Translations under genes and position numbers: made by a program
In this document: positions 9,147 to 16,117 of the stretch, piece by piece
Layout: every line of letters starts with the position of its first letter
How positions within the stretch are numbered: the first letter of the stretch is position 1
Assembly: GCA_045629485.1 (NCBI GenBank)
Contig: JAZQRF010000209.1
Coordinates: forward strand, 1 to 21,459
Direction: 5' to 3'
Length of the DNA stretch: 21,459 nt
Origin: Pseudopedobacter sp045629485
GTDB taxonomy: Bacteria > Bacteroidota > Bacteroidia > Sphingobacteriales > Sphingobacteriaceae
Notes under the pieces: model-generated
The model's input: only the letters and a program-made list of their open reading frames with translations
What the model was told of the DNA's origin: nothing
Database searches by the model: none

Positions 9147-10448
9147 TTATTTTGATAAGATATTTGGAAAGAGTTTCCCATCTTTTGCGTTAAAAGGCAA
9201 TTTCAAGATATCAGCTATTAAAGGCGCTATATCTTTTACACCTAAACCAGAAACTTCTTTGTGACTAGCAACACCTGCTCCATTAATTATGAAACCCGTC
9301 TTGATTTCTTCAAAATCAGGAAAATACCCATGATTTCCTCCTCCTACGGCATCCACTAGCAATTCTCCATTTTTTCCAGATCTACCTATTACGCCCTTGT
9401 TAAAAGCCAATGCTAATGAAGCTGATGGGTCTGCCCCTATTGCGTCTAATTGTTTACGATCAATTATTCTAAAAACTTTTTGATCTTCTGGTAATTCATT
9501 AAGCATTTTAGTGATAGAGGGAACCAACTTTTTATCCTTTACATACAAAAAAGCAGACCCCCCCGGCGTGAGAAACTTAGCTTGCCCGGTTTCTAATAAG
9601 TTCATTTTAGCTAACAATACATTTGGAGAAAAAGCCTTTTCATCATCAGCAAAACCATGATCGCCAGTTATGATGATGGTGGTATTGGCTCTCATTTTTT
9701 CATCATCCAAAACTTTTAACAATCTGCCAATCTCTTTATCAATTAATGCAACTGCATTATGGGTTTTTTTTGATTCTCTCCCGTCTGTATGTTGGTAGTG
9801 GTCTGCACCTACAAAATGTACTGCCATTAAATTTGGCTTATGATTTTTCAAAATGAACGTAGACATTTTACCAATGGTATGGTCTATTTTAGGATACTTG
9901 AACTCGTCTACATTTCCAGAAATAACTTCACTATTTAGCATCTCATCTACAAGGTTTGTAGGGGTTACAACAGGTTTGGTAACGCTTAGTTGATCAGATT
10001 TATCGCCTGCATCCGCTCGTTTAACTGGAAAATTCCACGTGATAGGCGCACCAACTGTAACTGGCCACATTACTGAACCAGTAGTTAATCCGGCCTCTTT
10101 ACATGCATCCCATAATGTTTTTGTTTTGATCAAACTCGCTTCCCAATACCACCGGCCATTTGCTGCACCTCTTGGTGCGTTGTAAAATACACCGTGAGTT
10201 GCTGGATAAGCCCCAGTAATTATAGTAGTATGAGAAGGATAAGTAACAGATGGAAATATGCTGTTGATTCCGTTGGCGTAAACCCCTGTTTCCATTAACT
10301 TTCTCAAGTTTGGGGTATCCCATCCTTTCTTCAAATAAAACTCCGGCCTTAAACCGTCAATACTAATGAGTAAAACATGTTTGGTTTCTTGCGCATGAAG
10401 CTGAATCGTTAAAAAAGTTGAGGCCAATAGAAAGAGTATCTTTTTCAT
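9147..10448 (-). CDS. Exported NPP-type phosphodiesterase (alkaline phosphatase superfamily)
   Basis: This 433-residue protein belongs to the nucleotide pyrophosphatase/phosphodiesterase (NPP) branch of the alkaline phosphatase superfamily. All expected two-zinc ligands can be placed: D31 in SIDGLRPE, nucleophile T69 in SVTYPSH, D216 and H220 in GADHYQH, D263-H264 in TGDHG, and H373 in GGNHGY. N90 lies 21 residues after T69, where NPPs carry the Asn that contacts the phosphate. The start is set at 10448 because MKKILFLLASTFLTIQLHAQ is a clear signal peptide. A start at 10490 in the same frame would add 14 polar residues and overlap the upstream gene. The stop of the upstream CBM-bearing sulfatase is only 4 bp away, so translational coupling is likely. 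The substrate could be a nucleotide, a lipid head group or a phosphodiester on a glycan. NPP folds also show side activity on sulfate esters. Confidence 0.9.
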   Translation of the reverse strand: MKKILFLLASTFLTIQLHAQETKHVLLISIDGLRPEFYLKKGWDTPNLRKLMETGVYANGINSIFPSVTYPSHTTIITGAYPATHGVFYNAPRGAANGRWYWEASLIKTKTLWDACKEAGLTTGSVMWPVTVGAPITWNFPVKRADAGDKSDQLSVTKPVVTPTNLVDEMLNSEVISGNVDEFKYPKIDHTIGKMSTFILKNHKPNLMAVHFVGADHYQHTDGRESKKTHNAVALIDKEIGRLLKVLDDEKMRANTTIIITGDHGFADDEKAFSPNVLLAKMNLLETGQAKFLTPGGSAFLYVKDKKLVPSITKMLNELPEDQKVFRIIDRKQLDAIGADPSASLALAFNKGVIGRSGKNGELLVDAVGGGNHGYFPDFEEIKTGFIINGAGVASHKEVSGLGVKDIAPLIADILKLPFNAKDGKLFPNILSK

Positions 10449-10452
10449 TATA

Positions 10453-12528
10453 TTATTTTTTTTTGATTGGTATAAGTTTAATCTGATCAACCCAAATTTG
10501 TTCGCCCTTTTTCATCTCTCCAAAATAAAGTGATAAGCGATAGGTCCCATCTTTAGGTACAACCAGTGAAGTAAAATGATTTTGTTTTGCTGTATTGCCA
10601 ACTTTCAGCTCTTGATTAATTATTTTTTCACCCCCTGCTACCAAGTTCTCTAATCGTAAATACAACTGTGAACTTTGTTTTGCAATTGCGGTTAAATCTA
10701 CAGTAAACTGCTCTCCTCTATTGGCTTTAAAACTCCAATTCAAAGAAAGATCTCCCGGTTTTTGACTCGGTTTAAGCATGCGAATCATTAAGGAATTTTT
10801 GCCATCCAATTTGCCAGAATTATCCACCTCCACGTCGGCTTCCGTAGTTTCGGATTTTTTTACATTCCAACCAGCGAGATTATCGTTGAAATCTCCATTT
10901 AATTGTCTTTTATAATCTGCCATACGCACATTATATTCGCGGGTATCCATCGGGAAAACTTTAACCTTCTCTCCCCAAATATTCCACCTATCGTACATCT
11001 CTTTAACTCTTTCTGGATATTTTTTTGAAAGGTCATTTAACTCAATCGGGTCTTCGTCTAGATTGTACAATCTTAAACTTTTTTTATCAAATTCATGATC
11101 TTGTTCTGTTTTTGCTACTAATTTCCACTTCCCATCTCTAAGTGCAATATTGGCTTCATGTTCCCAAAAAATAGCGCCCCTATCTTTGGACCCGCCCTTA
11201 AAAATATGAGCTAAACTTTTTCCCTCTAATGGCGTGATGGCATTTCCCTTATAATTTTTAGGGTATTTAGCACCAGCAACATCCAAACAAGTAGCCATAA
11301 TATCTATTACATGGCCATAATCACTAACCCATGAATTGTTTAGGTTTTTGTTAATTCCATTTGGCCAATGCACAATTAAAGGAGTTGCAATACCACCTTC
11401 ATAAGTAAAGTGCTTATATTCTTTAAAAGGAGTACTGCTTACATTGGCCCAGTTGATACGGTAGCTTTCAAAAGTATTTGCAGTACCATCTACCGCTTTA
11501 CTTTCTCCGCTATTTATAAATTCAGCGCAAGCTCCATTATCACTTAAGAAGAAAATTAGCGTGTTATCTAATTGATTTGTTGCTTTTAATTCATTGATTA
11601 TACGTCCAATCCCTTGATCCATGTTATCCATCTGAGCCGCGTAAATAGCCATCCGCATAGCCATTTCATTTTTTTCTTTTTCTGGAATTTCTGACCAATC
11701 AGGAATTTCAGCATCACGATCCGCCAGTTTTGCGTTTGCTGGAAACAATCCCAATGATTTTTGTCTTATAAAACGAGCATTCCTTATAGAGTCCCATCCA
11801 ACTTTGTATGCTTCTTTATACTTATCAATATCTTTCTGTAAAGCATGAAGTGGCCAATGTGGAGCAGTGTACGCCACGTAAATAAAGAACGGATTTTGTT
11901 TTTTAGATTTTTGGTGTTCTGCAATATATCTTACTGTTGTGTCACTTATAGCATCAGTAAGGAAAAAATTATTGGGTGCTTTGTATTGATTGTTATCGCT
12001 GTAAAGTGTTGGCGTAAAATAATTAGCTCCTCCTGGAATAATCCCAAAATATCTATCAAATCCTCTTTGTTTCGGCCAGTTTTCTGTTACTCTTCCTGCT
12101 ATTTTTCTTTCATTAGTGAGGTGCCATTTGCCGGTCATATAAGTGCTGTAGCCAGCCGATTTCATTACTTCTGCAATGGTTACGCTTGTGTTGTTTAAAT
12201 TACCCTGGTACTGGGGGGTCCCTAAATCGGCAGCAGCCATCCATCCCATTCCAGCTTGATGCGGATACAGACCCGTCATTAGGGACGCTCTAGTTGGGCA
12301 GCACCTTGCTGCATTGTAAAATTGTTTAAATTTTAATCCTTCGCTGGCAAGGGTATTTAAATTTGGAGTTTGCACCTCACCGCCATAACTTGGGAGATCA
12401 GAAAACCCCATATCATCAGCAAGGATAACTACGATATTAGGTTTTTTAGACTGTTGCCCAAATACAAACAAACTAGCGCACAACAAAAAAATAAAACTAA
12501 AAGAGGTCTTAAACCTAAAGGTGTTCAT
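10453..12528 (-). CDS. Exported sulfatase with C-terminal carbohydrate-binding-like domain
   Basis: This 691-residue protein is longer than its neighbours because of an added C-terminal module. The signal peptide is about 8-25. The sulfatase part (about 28-535) has D38-D39 in LADDMGFSD, signature C76-C77-P-T-R80 followed by ASLMTGLYPHQAG, K134 and H136 in GKWHLT, H225 in APHWP, and D331-N332 in LSDNGA. C76 is the residue expected to become formylglycine, and C77 fills the variable position. From about 543 the sequence has GDFNDNLAGW at the start and WVDQIKLIP at the end. That is the pattern of CBM4/9- or CBM16-like beta-sandwiches, which bind glycans. Family assignment of this module is uncertain. 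The gene is first in its block, faces the 670-bp divergent region, and has a possible -7 box about 44 bp upstream. The last codons before the stop are an A9 run. Confidence 0.93.
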   Translation of the reverse strand: MNTFRFKTSFSFIFLLCASLFVFGQQSKKPNIVVILADDMGFSDLPSYGGEVQTPNLNTLASEGLKFKQFYNAARCCPTRASLMTGLYPHQAGMGWMAAADLGTPQYQGNLNNTSVTIAEVMKSAGYSTYMTGKWHLTNERKIAGRVTENWPKQRGFDRYFGIIPGGANYFTPTLYSDNNQYKAPNNFFLTDAISDTTVRYIAEHQKSKKQNPFFIYVAYTAPHWPLHALQKDIDKYKEAYKVGWDSIRNARFIRQKSLGLFPANAKLADRDAEIPDWSEIPEKEKNEMAMRMAIYAAQMDNMDQGIGRIINELKATNQLDNTLIFFLSDNGACAEFINSGESKAVDGTANTFESYRINWANVSSTPFKEYKHFTYEGGIATPLIVHWPNGINKNLNNSWVSDYGHVIDIMATCLDVAGAKYPKNYKGNAITPLEGKSLAHIFKGGSKDRGAIFWEHEANIALRDGKWKLVAKTEQDHEFDKKSLRLYNLDEDPIELNDLSKKYPERVKEMYDRWNIWGEKVKVFPMDTREYNVRMADYKRQLNGDFNDNLAGWNVKKSETTEADVEVDNSGKLDGKNSLMIRMLKPSQKPGDLSLNWSFKANRGEQFTVDLTAIAKQSSQLYLRLENLVAGGEKIINQELKVGNTAKQNHFTSLVVPKDGTYRLSLYFGEMKKGEQIWVDQIKLIPIKKK
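10456..10464 (-). repeat. A9 homopolymer immediately before a stop codon
   Basis: On the minus strand the sulfatase ends ATC, nine A, TAA, then TATA and the ATG of the phosphodiesterase. Runs of nine A are known to be prone to RNA polymerase slippage. Loss of one A would turn ATC-AAA-AAA-AAA-TAA into ATC-AAA-AAA-AAT-AAT-ATA-ATG, which joins the two reading frames without a stop. Confidence 0.9.
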
Positions 12529-12543
12529 AATTGATTTTTTGTT

Positions 12544-12569
12544 TATCCAGCAATTGTTATTTCTGGATA
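12544..12569. repeat. Inverted repeat TATCCAG-N12-CTGGATA
   Basis: TATCCAG at 12544-12550 and CTGGATA at 12563-12569 are perfect 7-bp arms around a 12-bp spacer. They begin just downstream of the putative -7 box of the sulfatase gene, covering the expected transcription start and early leader. The arms could form an RNA hairpin in the 5' leader or a binding site for a dimeric regulator such as the HTCS. This is inference from position and symmetry. Confidence 0.45.
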
Positions 12570-12571
12570 TA

Positions 12572-12579
12572 CAAAACTA
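12572..12579 (-). promoter_or_regulatory. Putative Bacteroidota -7 promoter box for the sulfatase at 12528
   Basis: Read on the minus strand the octamer is TAGTTTTG, an exact match to the Bacteroidota primary-sigma -7 consensus TAnnTTTG. It would start transcription about 30-40 bp before the ATG at 12528. TTTG elements upstream lie 13 and 24 bp away instead of the usual 17-23 or so, so the -33 element is not convincing. An activator-dependent promoter, as expected for an HTCS-controlled operon, can have a poor -33 box. Confidence 0.35.
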
Positions 12580-12601
12580 GGTTACTACCACTCAAATCAT
12601 T

Positions 12602-12613
12602 AACAAATTTGTT
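12602..12613. repeat. 12-bp perfect palindrome AACAAATTTGTT
   Basis: The palindrome lies about 22 bp upstream of the putative -7 box of the sulfatase operon, near where a -33 element or an activator site would sit. In such AT-rich DNA a palindrome like this can arise by chance. Its location is the only reason to list it. Confidence 0.35.
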
Positions 12614-13198
12614 GATAAACGTGGTAATTATGTGTTTAAAATAATCAAAATGTACCTTAAACGCCAAGTAGAGGGGTTGTCTAGCCAAAACCCTATTTCC
12701 ATTATACTACCAAAAATTAAGTTTTTTTGATGCTACAAATTTTGGAGAAATATTCTGCTAGATTAATCTCGTAATCTTAACAAGGTATCAATTTGAAAGA
12801 CAATCTTGTTATAAAGAATTACATAATTGATAACTTTAAAGTATATAAAATGCCCATTTTTAAACATTCAATAAAACTTAAGTATTCTCCATTTTATTCA
12901 GACTGAGCATCATCTTTTCACACAAAAAAGACCTGAATTATCTCAAAGTTCACTAATAGGCTGGAATTATTTTGGAGAAAGGAAATGGGTTTAAATTGTA
13001 TAAAAAGTTAGTTGATGCCCTTAATAATATTAAATTAATTAAAATACCAGTGTATTTGATGTTGTTGGGATAGTAAAAAGGTGTTATGAATGGAAAAGCT
13101 TAGAAAATATGAAGTATTCTTTAGTTATGATATTGGCTATAGATTTTTAAGATACAGTTATCTCACTTAAACATATTCACACTATAAAATCAGAAATA

Positions 13199-14323
13199 AT
13201 GAAAAATCCGGTACACACAAAAACTTCGAAATTTTTACTAAAACCATTCTCCGTATTATTCTTTGTGCTTCTTGTTTGCTTTAAAGCTGAAGACCCTACA
13301 CAGGGTGCCGATAAAAATGCCGGAGATGAGTTCTCTATAATTGTACTTCCCGATACCCAAAATTATATTCAAAATCTACGAGGTAAAGCCAATCGAAACA
13401 TGTTTCGTGATCAAATCGAATGGATTGTAGCTAATCAAAAGCGTCATAATATAGCTTACGTAACGCAGCTTGGAGATTTAAGTCAAAGTATTAATATGGC
13501 TAAAGAAAGTAACGCTAGCATGGGAGAAGAAGCCCGAAAAATCAGCATAGAGCGGTTTAAAGCTTGTGATTCTATTATGAGTCCATTAGATAAGGCAAAA
13601 ATTCCTTACGGTATTGCAGTTGGTAATCACGATCAGTTTCCTATTGCCGGAAAAGCCGAGGGCAACAGTACTGAATTATTTCAAAAATGGTTTGTGAATC
13701 AAGGTGGAAATAAGTCTCGCTTCGCAGACAAACCTTTTTTTGGGGGCACCAGAGAAACTGATAGTTATGACGATCATTATGATGTTTTTCATGCAGGGAA
13801 CCGTGATTGGATAGTTATTTACCTAGAGTTTGACGATGACCAAGAAAGTAACATTGCAGACGATGAAGATAGAAATAATTGGGCTTTAGAGATTTTGAAA
13901 AAACACCCAAAGCATATCGCAATTATTACTACACACAACGCCGGTAATATTAAAAAGCAAGTATTAGGCTCTCAGGCTCAAATGATTTATGATAAATTAA
14001 AAACTCAGCCTAATCTAGCCATGATTCTTGGCGGTCATGTAGCGAACAAAAATGGTGATGTGAATTACTTTTCGTTGACACGGGATGGCATGAATCCGGT
14101 ACGCACTTATATTTCAGATTTTCAATCCTTGACTCCTGACGGAACAATCGAAAACATTAACGGAGGCAACGGCTATCTGAGAATAATGAAATTTTCCGTT
14201 AAAAAAAATCAAGTGACCGTAACAACTATGTCGCCATATCTTGAAAAGAGGAACTTACCAAATCAGTTCATCAAGGATCCTCAACACCAATTTACAAAAC
14301 CGATTTTTGCAGACTTAAATTAA
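13199..14323 (+). CDS. Exported calcineurin-like metallophosphoesterase
   Basis: This 374-residue protein is a binuclear-metal phosphoesterase. The metallophosphatase motifs appear in order: D52 in LPDTQNY, G92-D93 in LGDLSQS, G142-N-H-D145 in VGNHDQ, H246 in TTHN, and G279-H280 in GGHV. A hydrophobic N-terminal segment (about 17-27) after a basic stretch directs export. C27 follows LLV, which is a poor lipobox, so whether it is a lipoprotein is open. The variant DTQ motif and the long insertion between GNHD and the later His are common in secreted Bacteroidota members of unknown substrate. It is the only complete plus-strand gene here. It has its own divergent promoter region and converges on the GH43 gene at a shared terminator. 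Its placement inside the sulfatase locus suggests removal of a phosphate ester or diester from the same substrate, or phosphate scavenging. Confidence 0.88.
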   Translation: MKNPVHTKTSKFLLKPFSVLFFVLLVCFKAEDPTQGADKNAGDEFSIIVLPDTQNYIQNLRGKANRNMFRDQIEWIVANQKRHNIAYVTQLGDLSQSINMAKESNASMGEEARKISIERFKACDSIMSPLDKAKIPYGIAVGNHDQFPIAGKAEGNSTELFQKWFVNQGGNKSRFADKPFFGGTRETDSYDDHYDVFHAGNRDWIVIYLEFDDDQESNIADDEDRNNWALEILKKHPKHIAIITTHNAGNIKKQVLGSQAQMIYDKLKTQPNLAMILGGHVANKNGDVNYFSLTRDGMNPVRTYISDFQSLTPDGTIENINGGNGYLRIMKFSVKKNQVTVTTMSPYLEKRNLPNQFIKDPQHQFTKPIFADLN

Positions 14324-14381
14324 CAATCAAAGTTTAGTTTTCATTATTGCAGATTTGAAATATTTTAATTTCAAACCTTAA

Positions 14382-14418
14382 AAAAAGCCCTTGTGAAATT
14401 GATTCACAAGGGCTTTTT
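14382..14418. terminator. Bidirectional intrinsic terminator
   Basis: Arms at 14382-14397 and 14403-14418 pair perfectly over 16 bp (core GCCCTTGTGAA with TTCACAAGGGC) around a 5-nt loop. The arms end in five A on the left and five T on the right, so the hairpin is followed by a T-tract in both directions. It sits between the convergent metallophosphoesterase (stop 14323) and GH43 (stop 14486) genes and should stop both transcripts. Confidence 0.93.
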
Positions 14419-14485
14419 GATTACTTTCTCCAGTTATTTTAGATAAATACTAATCTGCTCGCTATAAAACGAGTGTTGTATTGAC

Positions 14486-15994
14486 TCAATTTTTTACACC
14501 CAAAACTTTAACTTCTGACAACCCTAATGCTTGATTTGACAAATTCCCTTCCAATACTAATTGGAAAGACTTTACACTAACATTTTGTGGAAAAACTATA
14601 ATGGTTGCTTTACCTGGAGTTTTATTTAAACTGACAGTTTCCATTATTGTCCCATTGTCTAATATTATTTTTGCTGTTTCAGTATATCTGGTAGAAACCA
14701 CAGAATTGTATAGCCAAATCTCTTTGATTTCCTGTTTAGATTCCCAATTAAATAAAACAGTTGCTTTATTAATATTTGCTACCCACTCATACTCTTCAAA
14801 ACGACGGTACATGCTAAACTCCCCATCCGTTAAGGCTTTAATTGGATAACTAAGGTTTGTTTGCTGTGAACTTACGATCGCTTTTTTACCAAGCAACTCA
14901 AAACCTTGTTGATCTGATGATGGATACAACTGCTTTTCTTTGGTAGGTCCATTAACATACACTGTTCCATCTTCACGAAACCCAATTTTGTCAATATTCA
15001 TCATTCGTTCGCCGCCTTTTAATGATAAATCCATATGCGAATGATATATAATGAGTAGCTCTTTATTGTCTGGCGATGTAGTAATTGTATGATGACCAGG
15101 CCCCGATACTAAATTAGTTACGCTTTCATTACTGAGAACGGGATTTTTTCCATATTTCACAAATGGTCCTAAAGGACTTTTTGAGGTGGCATAGCCAACA
15201 GCATAATTACTATTACAATAGCAATTGGCTGAGTACATCAAATAATAAGTCCCCGCATTTTTTATAAGAACAGCACCTTCGTTCCAATAATTCCCTTCTT
15301 TATTGCTGTATTCCCAACCTTGTTCTGGCTGAATTAATTTTTTGGCTAACCCCAGTGTTCCCGACAAATCAGGCTTTAATTCAATAACCCAAATTTCGCT
15401 GTAATTTTGGTTACCAACTTGGTTAGAAGACATTGCATTGGAATAATACATATAAACTTTCCCATCGTCATCAACAAAAATGTGCGAATCAATTACTGAT
15501 TTAGGGGGTGTTCCATAAAAACCTTTATCAAACACATCAACAAAAGGACCTGAAGGGCTACTAGATTTGGCTATGCCTATTCTTTTAACGCCATCTGCCG
15601 CTTCTCCAGTATAATGTAGATAGTATTCTCCATTAACTTTCACAAGTTCTGGAGCCCAGAAATTTTGTACTGCCCATTTGTAATTACTTGTAGGCATTGA
15701 AGATCCAAGAGCGACCCAATTGATAAGATCTTTTGAGGAATGCACTTTAAAGTTTTTACCTGTATGATAAAGATAATAAGTGCCATCATCATCTTTAAAA
15801 ACAAATGGATCCGCAGCATTCTTTATTAATCCATCGTTTATAAAAACTTTAAAACCACTATTAGCTGAGGGAACTATTGGTGTTACAATTGGACTGGGAC
15901 TGATGGGACTAATTGGTTCTTTTTTCTTCGAACAGCTGCTGAATATAATTACTAGAAGAATTAATCCGACAAAACTTTGCTTAACTTTGGTCAT
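14486..15994 (-). CDS. GH43-family glycosidase lipoprotein with discoidin-like C-terminus
   Basis: This 502-residue glycoside hydrolase has a lipoprotein signal peptide. The hydrophobic stretch at about 8-18 ends in the lipobox FSSC with C21 as lipidated residue. A Ser/Pro/Ile-rich linker (about 27-43) separates the anchor from the enzyme. The five-bladed GH43 catalytic triad can be placed: D62 in NAADPFVFKDDDG (base), D169 in VIDSHIFVDDDG (pKa modulator) and E239 in WNEGAVL (acid). From about 355 to the end a beta-sandwich ending in LSEVKVLG resembles F5/8 type C (discoidin) domains. GH43 enzymes remove arabinofuranose, xylose or galactose units, and the subfamily cannot be decided by eye. 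The phosphodiesterase gene upstream ends 123 bp away. That gap has no exact -7 box, so co-transcription with the sulfatase-GH2-phosphodiesterase genes is likely. The strong terminator downstream ends the block. Confidence 0.88.
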   Translation of the reverse strand: MTKVKQSFVGLILLVIIFSSCSKKKEPISPISPSPIVTPIVPSANSGFKVFINDGLIKNAADPFVFKDDDGTYYLYHTGKNFKVHSSKDLINWVALGSSMPTSNYKWAVQNFWAPELVKVNGEYYLHYTGEAADGVKRIGIAKSSSPSGPFVDVFDKGFYGTPPKSVIDSHIFVDDDGKVYMYYSNAMSSNQVGNQNYSEIWVIELKPDLSGTLGLAKKLIQPEQGWEYSNKEGNYWNEGAVLIKNAGTYYLMYSANCYCNSNYAVGYATSKSPLGPFVKYGKNPVLSNESVTNLVSGPGHHTITTSPDNKELLIIYHSHMDLSLKGGERMMNIDKIGFREDGTVYVNGPTKEKQLYPSSDQQGFELLGKKAIVSSQQTNLSYPIKALTDGEFSMYRRFEEYEWVANINKATVLFNWESKQEIKEIWLYNSVVSTRYTETAKIILDNGTIMETVSLNKTPGKATIIVFPQNVSVKSFQLVLEGNLSNQALGLSEVKVLGVKN

Positions 15995-16117
15995 TGTTTT
16001 TCCTTGATTTGGTTGGCTTTAATTGTGTTTAGATATAATAAAGAACACCAAATTCTTTGATTACAACTATTAAATTCCTATCAGTTTATAGAAGTTTTGT
16101 CGCTTAGAATAATAAAT

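Larger units (their letters stand above)
12529..13198. other. Divergent 670-bp intergenic (regulatory) region
   Basis: The region lies between the starts of the minus-strand sulfatase and the plus-strand metallophosphoesterase, so promoters for both should be here. It is very AT-rich. It holds a -7-like box for the sulfatase (12572-12579), a 7-bp inverted repeat next to it, and a 12-bp palindrome at 12602-12613. A 12-mer, ATTTTGGAGAAA, occurs twice (near 12736 and 12967). The only open frames are very short (for example 26 codons from about 12650) and look random. No clear promoter for the plus-strand gene was found: TGTATTTG near 13051 misses the TAnnTTTG consensus by one base. Confidence 0.7.

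Noticed and set aside
11845..12198. 117-codon open frame on the plus strand
   Set aside because: Antisense to the catalytic part of the CBM-bearing sulfatase, which has all catalytic motifs. The frame encodes no recognisable domain.
12650..12730. 26-codon open frame from an ATG in the divergent region
   Set aside because: Very short, no signal peptide or toxin-like pattern, and no translation signal. Probably chance.
13045..13060. Promoter-like TGTATTTG upstream of the metallophosphoesterase
   Set aside because: It differs from TAnnTTTG at the second base, lies about 140 bp from the start codon and has no clear -33 partner.
14354..14378. TTTGAAAT/ATTTCAAA inverted repeat just before the terminator
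   Set aside because: Eight weak A-T pairs without a following T-tract. The adjacent 16-bp hairpin explains termination.
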